A program made the translations under genes and the position numbers. Positions 1-9,602 of a DNA stretch of 41,743 nt are shown in pieces (the stretch's first letter is position 1; each line of letters opens with the position of its first letter). This DNA is from an uncultured Cetobacterium sp. (GTDB lineage Bacteria; Fusobacteriota; Fusobacteriia; Fusobacteriales; Fusobacteriaceae). The notes below the pieces were generated by a model, which had not been told where the DNA came from, searched no databases, and was given only the letters and a program-made list of their open reading frames with translations. The DNA lies in the NCBI GenBank assembly GCA_949293295.1, contig CASFCG010000008.1:1-41743 (forward strand). The letters are read 5' to 3'.

Positions 1-3000
1 CCTACTCCTATTGTCGCTCTATTTATCTGTTTTCTATCCACAGAGCCAAATCCAAATTCTGCGCTTCCCTGCATATCAGTTTCACTCTCCTCTTTTCTGC
101 TTCCTGAGATATTTGTATTTAATGATAGATTTACTCCTCTCTCATAATCCTCAATATCCCTATAGTGCAATGTTTGAGTTGTCAACGTTGTATCTTTTCC
201 ACCTAACACAGCACCAATAAGATTAGTTTTTTCTTTAACAGTAATATCATTTTTTTCTTTCCCTATGATTGAACTTTGTTCTGTTACCCATTTTTTATCA
301 ACTCTATTTCTATTTGCCCCTATTCCACTCGAAGCATTATTATCAAAATTCGAAGCTATATTTAAGTTGATACCCTTATCTAAACTATATGAACTATCTT
401 GTAAACTTTCCAAATGAAGATTTGAAACATTAACTTTTACAGTTTCTCCAACTATATTTCCACCTTTTACGATAAAATCTTTTCCAGAGATATCTATATT
501 TTTTCCGGCATAAAATTTAGAATTTTCATTAGTTTCACTATTATTTCTTCCTTTTCCTGTGGCTATTGTGCCTGAAATTTGTGCAGTTACTACGTTTATT
601 TGTCCACTTAATGAGTCAGAAGAATAGTTACTTTTTGCATTATTTTTTCCAGCAGTTATAGATATATCCTTTCCAGAGTTAATATTTAGGTTATTTTCAG
701 CCAAAATCTCCGCTCCAGTAAAGTTGATATCTCCTTTATTAGTCTTCAAATTTAAATTATTTTTAGAAGTTATATTGGTTTTAATAGTTGTTGTAGCTTC
801 ACTATTGGATTTATCTTGTGAAAGTGAGAATCCAGCATGAATTCCAGCATTAACACCGCCATCAGCCGGACCATTAAGTAGTGTATCGATTGCATTTAAT
901 GATTTCTCATTTCCTTCAAGTGCTGCTTCTAAACTTTTTCCCTCAATTATTTTTTGAGGAATAATAAGAGCTTTTGGAAGATGCTTAATGGACTCCAACA
1001 TTTTTACGACAGAGGATAGGGTATCTTTGACACCGTTGAGATTTATAGCTACAGAGAGTTTTGCCTCTCCTTTTTCATTTTTACTAGTAGTTTTATGAAG
1101 TTCATCACGACTAGAAATATTTAATTCATTTTCAGCACCAATATCTGTATTTTGAGCGTTAATAGTGCTCGCTTCAATATTTACATTCTTTCCAGATGAA
1201 ATATTGATATTATTTTGGGCAGTAATCTCACTTTCTACAACTTTTGTATCGGATGAACTATTTTCACTCTTCGATGTTTTTAGTTTTATTCCAGCTTCGA
1301 AATTAAAGTCATTACTATTAAAAAATAGAGTGGCTTTACTTTTAGCACGTATTTTTTCCTCTTTAGTGATATCATCTCCAGCTAAAATATTTACGTTTTC
1401 TTTTGCTGAAATGGCAATCTCATTCCCAGAATCAATCTTAGAAGCTATCAACGCAATATTTTTATTGGCATTAAGATTAACTTTTTCTTCAGCGCTAACT
1501 AAAGAAGCGATATTTTTAGAATTAGATAATCTATCTCCGTTAAATTTTCCAGATAAACCGCCAAATCTACTTTTTTTAGTTTGATGGGCTGTGTTACTTT
1601 CTTCAAGAATTGAAGATATAAGTAGATTTTCGCCAACATCAAGGTCAATAATTTTTTCACTGATAACATTACTTCCCACAATATTCATGTTTTTTCCAGT
1701 TTCTATTTTTAAGTTATCCCCTGATATAAAATTGCTTGAATTTACGCTTTCTTCATATTTTGTATTCTTACTTTTTTTACTTTTATACCATTTACGTGAA
1801 CTATTATTCTGTTCAAAACTTCTACTATCAACAGAGGCTACTATATTAACGTTTTCTCCTGCTTTAGCTTTTAACTCTTTCTCTGCTATCACGTTGGAAC
1901 CAATAACAGATATATTTTTCCCAGTCTCAAGAGAGATATTCTCTCCTAATAGCACTCCACCTATATTTTCAATAGTCTCAGTAACGCTATAGTTATTAAA
2001 TCCACCCTCTCTGTTTCTAGTAACTCTCTTTATAGTTTGAAGTGATATATCATTTTCAGCTTCAACTTTCAAATCTTTAGTTGCAATTAACTTTGCACCA
2101 CTGTTAATAAAGCTATCTCCAGCAGAGATACTCACATTTTCTCCGCTCAGATTTCCAACACCTAAAATCTCTGTGCCTATATTTTGGTAGTTATTTCTAT
2201 TTACATAAACCTTTGTTTCATTCAAAATACTACCTTTTTCACTATCCAAGTGAAGAGTTTTATCAGCGCTAATATTTCCACCTCTGTTTAATATACCATT
2301 CTTGGAAGAGATTTTAATATTCTCTCCAGTTATAGTGGCTAAACCATTATCTCGTATAGTTTCATTTAATAGAGCATCAACAGTTAAAGTTAAATCTTTT
2401 CTACCCAAGATATTTCCGGTGTTATTGACAGTGATTGCGTTAATATTTAGCGTATTTCCAGAGAGTTGATTATTATCTATTTTGTTTAATGAAGCGAGAG
2501 TTTCTTTTGAGAGATAAACTTTTGGAACAAGTGTTTTTATACCGTTTATCTCCTCTTCAACATACCAAATAATATCGCTTTTTAGGTTATCAATCTGTTC
2601 TTTTGTAAGTGCGATACCAACTGATAGATTCAAATCTTTCATTGCCTCCACTGAGTTATTAAAAAGTGTTTCCATCTGTTGTTTCTCAGTTGTTGTATTA
2701 TTTAGATATCTTTTTCCTGTGGCTTCAAATATCGCTTTATTAACAACCATGTTTTCATAGAAAGAATCTCCTAAAACTCGAACATCTGTTTCAGGATTAA
2801 AATTTATTCTATTAAAAAAGTATTCTGAACCAAGATAATGCCCTTTATCAATAAAGTTGATATTTGTTTCTATGAGATAACCAAATTTTGGATTCTTTTT
2901 TCTTACTATTTGAGACAGATTTTGCTTTTCAATAGTGTTTATCTCTTCATTTATCTTGAAAAGTCCCTTATCCCCTTTTGGAAGCTCGATATACTCTTCA

Positions 3001-6000
3001 ATCTTGATAACTCCATCTTTTTTAAGGTCATTTTTGTTGTTGAATATGATATTGTTAGTTATACCCTCTCTTTTATTGATAGCAACAGTTCCAGTTGTAT
3101 ATACACCATTCCCCACTTTAGAAGCCTCTATATTTAGATTTTCTCCAGCTGTAATATTGGTAGTCTTGTCAGAAAATAATCTCTGTTTTGCTGTTGCCGT
3201 TGTACTTACCTTTGAATATCTTGCAGCCCCCCATCTTGTTCTATGCCTGTAGTTTCGTGCGAAAGTCAATGTAACATCTATATCTTTAAAAGCTCTATCA
3301 TTTTCTAAACTATTTGCTTTAATATTGATATCTTTGTTAGCGATAATGTTCCCCTCCCTATTCAGGATATTTATAGCCTCAAGATTGATATTCCCAGCTG
3401 ATTTTATATTTGCCATATTCGCTGTAAGATTGCTCATTCCCTCCTCAGCGGTCGCGAGATATCTTTCACCTCGCCATCGTTTTCTATGGTCGTTTGACGC
3501 GCTGAAAAGTCTTTGTAATTCTCTATCTATAGCTGGAAGATTAAGTTTTGAAATATCCACACTACTTTGGGAACCTGGAACAACCTTTTTAGTGTAGTCT
3601 CCTTGTAACTCTCCAATATTTTGAATATTGTTTGCTTTTATAGAGATATCATTCAAGGCTTCAATTGTTCCAGCGATATTTTTAACGTTTTTTCCAACTT
3701 GTAGAATCATATTTTTTCCCGAATAAATCTCAGCTTTGTTGTTTAAAATATCCTTTTTAGATATTAATCTCATATCTCCGCCAGAGAAGATTAAAGCTCC
3801 CTCATTATTTCTAATATTGGTATCGGATTCAACTTTTAAATCTTTTGCAACAGCTAGTTGTCCACTGTTTTCTAGATTTTTTGAAGCAATATCTAAACTA
3901 TCATTTGAGATTAAAAAACCTTGATTTTGTATTTTATTTGCAGTTAAATTACTTTTCCCGCTACCAAAAATCATCTCGCCTAGATTCTTCAAAAAACCTT
4001 TAAGAGAGATATTAGTAATTCCTACACTACCTATAGTTCCGTGAGTTTCAAGATTTGTTGCGCTGACAGAGAGATTTCCTCTAGAGACAAAACGATTTTT
4101 ATTAGAAAAATCTCCTGTCAACTCTATATTTATATCTCCAGTATTCTCGAAATCGTTTTCGGAATTTAGATTCAGTGCTCTAATATTAAATGCTCTATTT
4201 CCGAAATATTTTCCCTCATCAAGGTTCAAATCACTGTTGATAGAAAGATTGAAAACTCCTTGCGTTCCCAATTCACCATCAGTATTTTTAATACTATCAG
4301 CATTGATTTTCAAAGCTAAACCATTATTGAAAGCTTTTATAGTTCCAAAACTATTGTTTAACTCCCCTTTATTTAAAATTTCAATCTTCTCTCCGTGAAT
4401 AACTCCACTGTTTTTATTTAAGTTCTCGAAAAATAAACTTCCGTCAGCTAATATTTTGCCAGTTGTTTCAACATTATTTAATCTCATATCCCCTTTAGCT
4501 AACAACTCTCCACTATTTTTTAGAGATTTTTCGATTGAGATATCTCCTAGCGCGGATATATTCTTGTTATTTATGACATTTTGAGCGTTAATATCTGTTT
4601 TAGATAGCAAAGTTCCAAAATTCTCAACATCTTTTAATTTTAAACTACCACCTTGTATGAGCGCTTCATTTGTTATGAAATCAACTTCAAAAACTATGTT
4701 TTTCTCAGAAAGTATACTCCCTCTATTTAAAAATTTTGGTGAAAAAATCAAAAGATTTTTACTAGAAAGTAGTTCCCCTTGATTTAAGATATCGCTGGAA
4801 TTTATGCTCATTTCTCCTAAACTTTGTAACAGTTTACTATTCTTAAAACCATTAATAGCGTTGAAATTGGCTCTGTTTTGTGCATATATCTCGCCCTTAT
4901 TTTCAAAGTTCAAACCACTAAAATTAAAGGATTCACTTGCTATATCGCCACTATTTAGAAAGTTTGTTCCTTTTATCTCTATTAAACCTGAAGAAAGAGT
5001 TTTTTTATTGATTATATCTTTTCCCTCTAAAAAAAGTGTTAGTCCAGATGCGAAAATACTATTGTTTAGCAATTCGCCTTTTATGCTAAGATTTGAGAGT
5101 GCTGAAATTTTACCAGTATTTTCTACTTTTCCAATCAAATTAATTTTATTTGCATAGATATCCCCTCTATTGTATAAATTTCCCTTTAAAAAGAGTTTTT
5201 CTTGTGATTTTATAGCACCACTATTGTCTAAATTTGAAACAATCGTTAAAGAGGTTTCACCATAGATATTACCAGTATTAACGGTATTATCATTCTTTAT
5301 GTCAGTCAGAGTTCCAAGCAAACCTCCTGTATTTTCTAACTCTTTTGAATTAAGAGATAAGGAGTTATCTCCTTGTATTTTTCCGCTATTTTTTATTTTA
5401 TCAGAGTTTATAGAGAGTTTTTTAGAAGCGATTGTCTTTTGATTATCCAATGTTGTGGATGAAATCTGTATGTTGTTATTAGAAAGAATCTCCTCTTGAT
5501 TCTTAAGTTTTTTAGTTTTGAAATTAATATTATTTTCAGCACTAATCCCTTTTTTTATAGTGAGATTTTTAGAATTGACATTGATATTTTGTTTAGCTTG
5601 AGCAGTTTTTAAAACAATATCACCATCAACATCTAATTCTAAATCTGAAATATCAGCAAGAAACTCCCCTTGACTGTTAACACCAACCCCTTTTTCAGTA
5701 CTTTGTAAAAAAATCCTACCTGCATAAATGGAACCAAGATTTTTCCCATCCAGTGCCAGTGTAGGTTTTTTAGTATCAGTATTCTTTTTTTCTACATCCT
5801 TAGTAAAATAGTTGTATCTATTTTGTCCTAAAATTAGATTAACATCATTTCCAACATAAATAGCGCCTGACAACTCAGCCGTTCTAGAGATAATGTCAAA
5901 CATAGAAACTGTTCTTGCGTCAACCCCTAATTCACCAATAACTATATTTCCATTATCCACGTCAAAACCAGAAAACTTTCCAAACTCATTAAAAAAGGGT

Positions 6001-6467
6001 TTTCCAGTAGTTAAAGTAGCACGTTCAACATTGATAAAGCCAGCTCCATTGAGATAAATACCGTTAGGATTGGAAAGAATAAAATCAGCTTTTTTCCCAG
6101 TTATCTCAAGATACCCTAAAAGTTTACTTCCATTCAAGCCGGTAACCTCATTTAAAATTAAATTAGCTTCCTTACCATTAAATTGAAAATTAGGATTACC
6201 GTAGATTAATCCTCCGAGCTTAGAAGTAGAAAAATCTTTGGAGTTATTGAGAATAAGCCCATTTTTATCAATGTTAAATTCAGAAAAAAGATTGTGAGAA
6301 ACCCCATTTTTATTGGGAGAGTTTATATTGATAAAGTCAACTTTGGAGTTGGGAGCTCGGTCAATATTGAGTTGTTGTTTTTTACTATTATCAATAGAAA
6401 CTCCACGAGCAAGAAGAAAATTAGAGTAAAGAAAAAAGAAAGAAAAGAAAAAAAGATAAAAAAACAT
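1..6467 (-). CDS. CdiA/FhaB-like filamentous haemagglutinin exoprotein (TpsA), 5' part only
   Basis: A single open frame of 2155 codons begins at an ATG at 6467 (minus) and is still open at base 1, so only the N-terminal part is present. The start is preceded by an AGGGGGTGG Shine-Dalgarno and followed by a hydrophobic signal peptide of about 20 residues ending in LLA. Residues about 21-210 are a two-partner-secretion domain: GVSHNLFSEFNID, LNEVTGLNGSKLLGYLEITG and the NPNGIYLNG motif are visible. Then follow hundreds of residues of short beta-helix repeats of the type GKNINI/AENELNI. Near residues 1230-1320 are the CdiA/FhaB-type blocks LGDSFYENMVVNKAIFEATG and LTKEQIDNLKSDIIWYVEEE. The family is exported by Sec and a TpsB outer-membrane transporter and acts at the cell surface as an adhesin or contact-dependent inhibition stick. 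No TpsB/CdiB gene lies upstream here. The toxin or maturation end lies outside the window, so adhesin versus CDI toxin cannot be decided. Confidence 0.93.
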   Translation of the reverse strand, partial: MFFYLFFFSFFFLYSNFLLARGVSIDNSKKQQLNIDRAPNSKVDFININSPNKNGVSHNLFSEFNIDKNGLILNNSKDFSTSKLGGLIYGNPNFQFNGKEANLILNEVTGLNGSKLLGYLEITGKKADFILSNPNGIYLNGAGFINVERATLTTGKPFFNEFGKFSGFDVDNGNIVIGELGVDARTVSMFDIISRTAELSGAIYVGNDVNLILGQNRYNYFTKDVEKKNTDTKKPTLALDGKNLGSIYAGRIFLQSTEKGVGVNSQGEFLADISDLELDVDGDIVLKTAQAKQNINVNSKNLTIKKGISAENNINFKTKKLKNQEEILSNNNIQISSTTLDNQKTIASKKLSINSDKIKNSGKIQGDNSLSLNSKELENTGGLLGTLTDIKNDNTVNTGNIYGETSLTIVSNLDNSGAIKSQEKLFLKGNLYNRGDIYANKINLIGKVENTGKISALSNLSIKGELLNNSIFASGLTLFLEGKDIINKKTLSSGLIEIKGTNFLNSGDIASESFNFSGLNFENKGEIYAQNRANFNAINGFKNSKLLQSLGEMSINSSDILNQGELLSSKNLLIFSPKFLNRGSILSEKNIVFEVDFITNEALIQGGSLKLKDVENFGTLLSKTDINAQNVINNKNISALGDISIEKSLKNSGELLAKGDMRLNNVETTGKILADGSLFFENLNKNSGVIHGEKIEILNKGELNNSFGTIKAFNNGLALKINADSIKNTDGELGTQGVFNLSINSDLNLDEGKYFGNRAFNIRALNLNSENDFENTGDINIELTGDFSNKNRFVSRGNLSVSATNLETHGTIGSVGITNISLKGFLKNLGEMIFGSGKSNLTANKIQNQGFLISNDSLDIASKNLENSGQLAVAKDLKVESDTNIRNNEGALIFSGGDMRLISKKDILNNKAEIYSGKNMILQVGKNVKNIAGTIEALNDISIKANNIQNIGELQGDYTKKVVPGSQSSVDISKLNLPAIDRELQRLFSASNDHRKRWRGERYLATAEEGMSNLTANMANIKSAGNINLEAINILNREGNIIANKDINIKANSLENDRAFKDIDVTLTFARNYRHRTRWGAARYSKVSTTATAKQRLFSDKTTNITAGENLNIEASKVGNGVYTTGTVAINKREGITNNIIFNNKNDLKKDGVIKIEEYIELPKGDKGLFKINEEINTIEKQNLSQIVRKKNPKFGYLIETNINFIDKGHYLGSEYFFNRINFNPETDVRVLGDSFYENMVVNKAIFEATGKRYLNNTTTEKQQMETLFNNSVEAMKDLNLSVGIALTKEQIDNLKSDIIWYVEEEINGIKTLVPKVYLSKETLASLNKIDNNQLSGNTLNINAITVNNTGNILGRKDLTLTVDALLNETIRDNGLATITGENIKISSKNGILNRGGNISADKTLHLDSEKGSILNETKVYVNRNNYQNIGTEILGVGNLSGENVSISAGDSFINSGAKLIATKDLKVEAENDISLQTIKRVTRNREGGFNNYSVTETIENIGGVLLGENISLETGKNISVIGSNVIAEKELKAKAGENVNIVASVDSRSFEQNNSSRKWYKSKKSKNTKYEESVNSSNFISGDNLKIETGKNMNIVGSNVISEKIIDLDVGENLLISSILEESNTAHQTKKSRFGGLSGKFNGDRLSNSKNIASLVSAEEKVNLNANKNIALIASKIDSGNEIAISAKENVNILAGDDITKEEKIRAKSKATLFFNSNDFNFEAGIKLKTSKSENSSSDTKVVESEITAQNNINISSGKNVNIEASTINAQNTDIGAENELNISSRDELHKTTSKNEKGEAKLSVAINLNGVKDTLSSVVKMLESIKHLPKALIIPQKIIEGKSLEAALEGNEKSLNAIDTLLNGPADGGVNAGIHAGFSLSQDKSNSEATTTIKTNITSKNNLNLKTNKGDINFTGAEILAENNLNINSGKDISITAGKNNAKSNYSSDSLSGQINVVTAQISGTIATGKGRNNSETNENSKFYAGKNIDISGKDFIVKGGNIVGETVKVNVSNLHLESLQDSSYSLDKGINLNIASNFDNNASSGIGANRNRVDKKWVTEQSSIIGKEKNDITVKEKTNLIGAVLGGKDTTLTTQTLHYRDIEDYERGVNLSLNTNISGSRKEESETDMQGSAEFGFGSVDRKQINRATIGV

Positions 6468-6540
6468 AAACCACCCCCTAAAAAACGAAAAAAGTGTATT
6501 AAAAAAGTACTTAAAATACAAAATAAATAGACGATATTTA

Positions 6541-6570
6541 ATTATATTATTAGATTGTAGTAGAAGTCAA
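6541..6570 (-). promoter_or_regulatory. Promoter of the exoprotein gene
   Basis: On the minus strand a TTGACT -35 box (6570-6565) is followed after 18 bases by a perfect TATAAT -10 box (6546-6541). The predicted start of transcription is about 65-70 bases before the exoprotein ATG. The rest of the 6468-6906 gap is AT-rich and holds this promoter, the divergent one at 6676-6704, and no recognisable gene. Confidence 0.65.
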
Positions 6571-6675
6571 TATATTTTTTTATTTTTCTTATAAAATTTT
6601 ATTTTTCGACTCGATAATTGAACAGGAGAAAACTGAAAATTGAAGTAAAAAACTAAAAATATGAGTGAAAATGTT

Positions 6676-6704
6676 TTGTAAAAAGAGATATAATTTGATA
6701 TAAT
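6676..6704 (+). promoter_or_regulatory. Promoter of the LPS-core/recA operon
   Basis: TTGTAA (6676-6681), a 17-base spacer and TATAAT (6699-6704) with an extended TGA just upstream of the -10. A second TATAAT lies ten bases earlier (6689-6694) but has a poorer -35. The predicted leader to the first gene is about 195 bases long, unusually long, and contains a weak inverted pair AAGAGT...ACTCTT at 6713-6742. Confidence 0.55.
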
Positions 6705-6906
6705 TGATGAAAAAGAGTAATATTATTTGAGAGGAAACTCTTACTTGAAATAGAGAGATTTAAACTTAATATTTGAGAGAAAAAATCATAAAATAAAGAG
6801 TATTTAAATATTAATTTTTTACTTAAGGAGATGCTATTTTATTAATGAGTTATGAAGGCAAGCATACTCATAGAAAATGTAAGAAGGAGTTCAGGAGAAA
6901 GAAAAG

Positions 6907-7941
6907 ATGGTGGATGAGATAAAGAAAATTATTATATCAAGAACAGATAAGATTGGGGATTTAGTTCTTTCAATACCCAGTTTTTTTATGGCAAAAAGGA
7001 TGTATCCAGCAGCTGAATTGATAATTTTAGTCAGAGATTACAATTATGATATAGTAAAAAATCTTCCTTATGTGGATAGAATAATAAAGATAGATGAATA
7101 TAATGAGAAGGAGCTTTTAGAAGAGATTGAGGATATAGAAGCGGATGTTTTTGTAGCACTTTATGTTGATAATCTTATACTAAAATTAGTAAAAAAGAGC
7201 AAAGCAAAAATAAAGATAGGTCCGTTATCGAAGTTAAAATCATTTTTTGTATTTAATAGAGGTGTTTATCAAAGAAGGTCAAAATCATTGAAGAATGAAG
7301 CGGAATATAATCTAGAATTAATACGAAAAATTGACAAAGAGTGTTTTGAGAAGAATTATAAGATTGAGAGCAGGATATATTTAGAAAAAATTAATAAGGA
7401 TGAAGCCCAATTTTTTATAGATAAAAGTGGAATAAAAGGGGATTATATTGTGATAAATCCATTTATGGGCGGGTCTGCTAAAAATATAACAGATGAGCAA
7501 TATATAGATTTAGTAAAAGAGATTTTGAAAAGGGATACAAAGATAAGAATAATAATTACAGCTCATATATCAGATAAAACAAGAGGAGAAAATTTGGTGA
7601 AATCTATTGAAGATAAGAGAGTTTATCTTTATTTAAACGATAAATCAATACTCAATACAGCAGCTATTATAGAGAGGGCAAAGGTGTATTTTGGAGGCTC
7701 CACAGGTCCAACACATATGGCAGGAGTTTTAGGAAGAAAGATAGTTGCAATCTATCCTCATAAAGCAACTCAAAATCCAAAAAGATGGGGAGTGTATCCA
7801 GATAGGAGAGATGTGGAGTATATTATTCCTGATGAGGATAAAAAAGAGAGTTATACACATAAAAGATTTGATTCGTATTCAAATGGGATTAGAGATAGAA
7901 TAGTGGATGAAATAATAAAAAAATGGAGAGAAAAACAATGA
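6907..7941 (+). CDS. Glycosyltransferase family 9 protein (LPS heptosyltransferase-like)
   Basis: A 344-residue member of the WaaC/WaaF heptosyltransferase superfamily (GT-B fold, GT9), expected to add a heptose or related sugar to the LPS core on the cytosolic face of the inner membrane. The N-terminal ISRTDKIGDLVLSIPS stretch is the usual acceptor-domain motif, and GGSTGPTHMAGVLG near the C-terminal third matches the sugar-nucleotide-binding G-x-S-G-P-x-H-x-A motif with a T inserted in place of the usual order. Unlike the two paralogues downstream it lacks the C-terminal cysteine cluster; the region instead reads NPKRWGVYPDRRDVEYI. A Shine-Dalgarno AGGAG lies upstream of the ATG. It is the first gene of the operon, and its TGA overlaps the ATG of the next gene. 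Exact donor and acceptor are not determinable from the sequence. Confidence 0.85.
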   Translation: MVDEIKKIIISRTDKIGDLVLSIPSFFMAKRMYPAAELIILVRDYNYDIVKNLPYVDRIIKIDEYNEKELLEEIEDIEADVFVALYVDNLILKLVKKSKAKIKIGPLSKLKSFFVFNRGVYQRRSKSLKNEAEYNLELIRKIDKECFEKNYKIESRIYLEKINKDEAQFFIDKSGIKGDYIVINPFMGGSAKNITDEQYIDLVKEILKRDTKIRIIITAHISDKTRGENLVKSIEDKRVYLYLNDKSILNTAAIIERAKVYFGGSTGPTHMAGVLGRKIVAIYPHKATQNPKRWGVYPDRRDVEYIIPDEDKKESYTHKRFDSYSNGIRDRIVDEIIKKWREKQ

Positions 7942-8948
7942 AAATTTTAATAATACATACAGCATTCATAGGAGATGTGGTTTTATCAATTCCGTTATTA
8001 AAAAGAATAAAAGAGTGTTATCATGGCTCCAAGATAACTTATCTTACGACACCAGTGGGAGCTTCTATTTTGAGAAATAATCCAAACATAAGTGAGATAA
8101 TAGAGTATGATAAGAGAGGACTACATAAAGGGATAAAAGGTATTTGGCAACTGGGGAAACGTCTTAGATATGAAAATTTTAATATGGTATTGACTTTGCA
8201 TAGATATTTTAGAAGCTCTATACTTTCATGGCTAAGTAGAGCAAAAGTAAGAAAAGGCTATAATGTGGCGACAGGAGCGTTTTTATTCACTGAAAAAATA
8301 AAGTATGATAGAGCTAAGCATGAAGTGGAAAAAGTTTTATCATTTTTGGGAGAGATAGAGGGAGATTTAAAAGAAAAATATCCGATAGAGCTTTATCCGG
8401 ATAAGAGAGTTATAGAGAGTATTGATAGAGTTTGGAATCAATATGGTCTTTGGAATGAAAAAACAGTTGCCATAGCTCCTGGGAGCAAATGGTTTACCAA
8501 GAGATGGCCCATAGAATACTTTGATCAGTTGATTGACAAACTTTTGAATGAGAAAATAAAATTAATTATCATAGGAGGGGAAGAGGAAAAGAAACTTAAT
8601 ATAAGTAGAGTCAGTGAAACCATAGATTTACGTGGAAATACTACCTTGTTGGAGGTGGCGGAGATTCTAAAGCGTTCTAGTTGTGTCGTTACAAATGATT
8701 CTTCTCCTTTGCATATTGCTTCAGCTTTTAAAGATACAGCTATAGTAGCAATTTTTGGTCCAACAGTGGAAAGGTTTGGTTTTTTTCCTTGGAGCAAAAA
8801 CAGTGAAGTTCTACAAGTTGATGGATTAAAATGTAGACCTTGTGCTATTCATGGAGGAGATAGGTGTCCTAAAAGGAATTTTAAATGCATGAAAGATATA
8901 AAGCCAGATTTTTTATTTGATAAAGTTATGCAAAAAATAGGAGATTAG
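7938..8948 (+). CDS. Glycosyltransferase family 9 protein, heptosyltransferase II (WaaF)-like
   Basis: A 336-residue GT9 protein beginning MKILIIHTAFIGDVVLSIPLL. I chose the ATG at 7938, which forms an ATGA overlap with the upstream stop and has GGAGAG in front, over the in-frame ATG at 7923. VAIAPGSKWFTKRWP and NDSSPLHIASAF are the two C-terminal-domain signatures that hold the ADP-sugar. Near the end there is a cysteine cluster (C-R-P-C, then D-R-C-P and F-K-C-M) shared with the third GT9 gene of this operon and common in this family. It most resembles WaaF, which adds the second inner-core heptose, but a different hexosyl or heptosyl specificity is possible. The next gene starts four bases after its stop. 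Confidence 0.85.
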   Translation: MKILIIHTAFIGDVVLSIPLLKRIKECYHGSKITYLTTPVGASILRNNPNISEIIEYDKRGLHKGIKGIWQLGKRLRYENFNMVLTLHRYFRSSILSWLSRAKVRKGYNVATGAFLFTEKIKYDRAKHEVEKVLSFLGEIEGDLKEKYPIELYPDKRVIESIDRVWNQYGLWNEKTVAIAPGSKWFTKRWPIEYFDQLIDKLLNEKIKLIIIGGEEEKKLNISRVSETIDLRGNTTLLEVAEILKRSSCVVTNDSSPLHIASAFKDTAIVAIFGPTVERFGFFPWSKNSEVLQVDGLKCRPCAIHGGDRCPKRNFKCMKDIKPDFLFDKVMQKIGD

Positions 8949-8952
8949 ATTT

Positions 8953-9600
8953 ATGAAAGGATTTAATCAAAATTTGATAGATAGGATATTGAATAAGGAT
9001 TATTTAATAAAGAAAGTTCTAAAGAATAATCAAAGAAGTGGTGTTTTTCTAATTGAGATAGACAAAAAAGAGTATATTTACAAGATACCATATGAGAAAA
9101 ACAGACGTATCTGGCAAAGGTTTTTGTCAATCTTTAGGGGAAGCGAGAGCAGGAGAGAGTATTACAGTTGTCTGAGAGTTATAGAAAATGGATTCAAAGG
9201 AGCAGAACCATTTTTATTTTATGAAAAAAGAGTTTTAGGAATATGCTTGGATTCTTTCATTGTAATGAGTTATATAAAGGGGAGAGAATGCAGCGTAGGT
9301 GATATATCTCTTGTATCTAAAGAGCTAGAGAAGATTCATGAGAAAGGTTTTTTACATGGAGATTCACAAATAAGTAATTTTATGATTTCAAATGGTGAGA
9401 TTTATTTAATAGATGCAAAGCTTATGAAAAATACCTACGGAAAATTTGGAGAAAGATATGAATATATATATCTTGAAAATAGTTGTTATCAGGATATAGA
9501 ATATAGAAAAGATGATTTTTACTACAAAGTAACCAAAGCCTTTGATAATTATAAGCATTGGAAGATAGGAATAAAAAACAGATGGAGAGGAAAAGGATAA
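8953..9600 (+). CDS. LPS core kinase, WaaY/RfaY-like
   Basis: A 215-residue protein-kinase-like fold protein. The catalytic-loop motif is H135-G-D137-S-Q-I-S-N142, and the metal-binding Asp is in YLIDAK (D154). An upstream VIEIDKKEYIYKIPYEK stretch fits the nucleotide-binding lobe with a conserved Lys. Proteins of this kind (WaaY/RfaY, PF06176, and related Kdo/heptose kinases) phosphorylate sugars of the LPS inner core using ATP, which strengthens divalent-cation cross-links in the outer membrane. Its place between three heptosyltransferase-like genes supports that role. It starts at the ATG at 8953, four bases after the preceding gene, with GGAG in the end of that gene as a ribosome site. 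The specific sugar cannot be read from sequence. Confidence 0.8.
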   Translation: MKGFNQNLIDRILNKDYLIKKVLKNNQRSGVFLIEIDKKEYIYKIPYEKNRRIWQRFLSIFRGSESRREYYSCLRVIENGFKGAEPFLFYEKRVLGICLDSFIVMSYIKGRECSVGDISLVSKELEKIHEKGFLHGDSQISNFMISNGEIYLIDAKLMKNTYGKFGERYEYIYLENSCYQDIEYRKDDFYYKVTKAFDNYKHWKIGIKNRWRGKG

Positions 9601-9602
9601 AA

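Noticed and set aside
11-5157. Several plus-strand open frames of 60-140 codons inside the giant minus-strand gene
   Set aside because: They lie antisense to one uninterrupted coding frame with clear haemagglutinin repeats, are rich in Ser, Phe and Leu as expected from reverse-reading that gene, and lack ribosome sites.
1-6467. Possible CRISPR or DNA repeat array
   Set aside because: The repeated look comes from degenerate protein repeats of the beta-helix; no identical direct repeats with regular spacers are present.
6294-6530. Lysine-rich plus-strand frame of 78 codons
   Set aside because: It is antisense to the signal peptide and start of the exoprotein; the Lys run is the complement of the Phe-rich signal peptide and the T-rich leader.
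6845-6922. 25-codon basic frame (MSYEGKHTHRK...) before the first GT9 gene
   Set aside because: It is short, its spacing from AAGGAG is 14 bases, and it has no recognisable family. Kept only as part of the leader observation.
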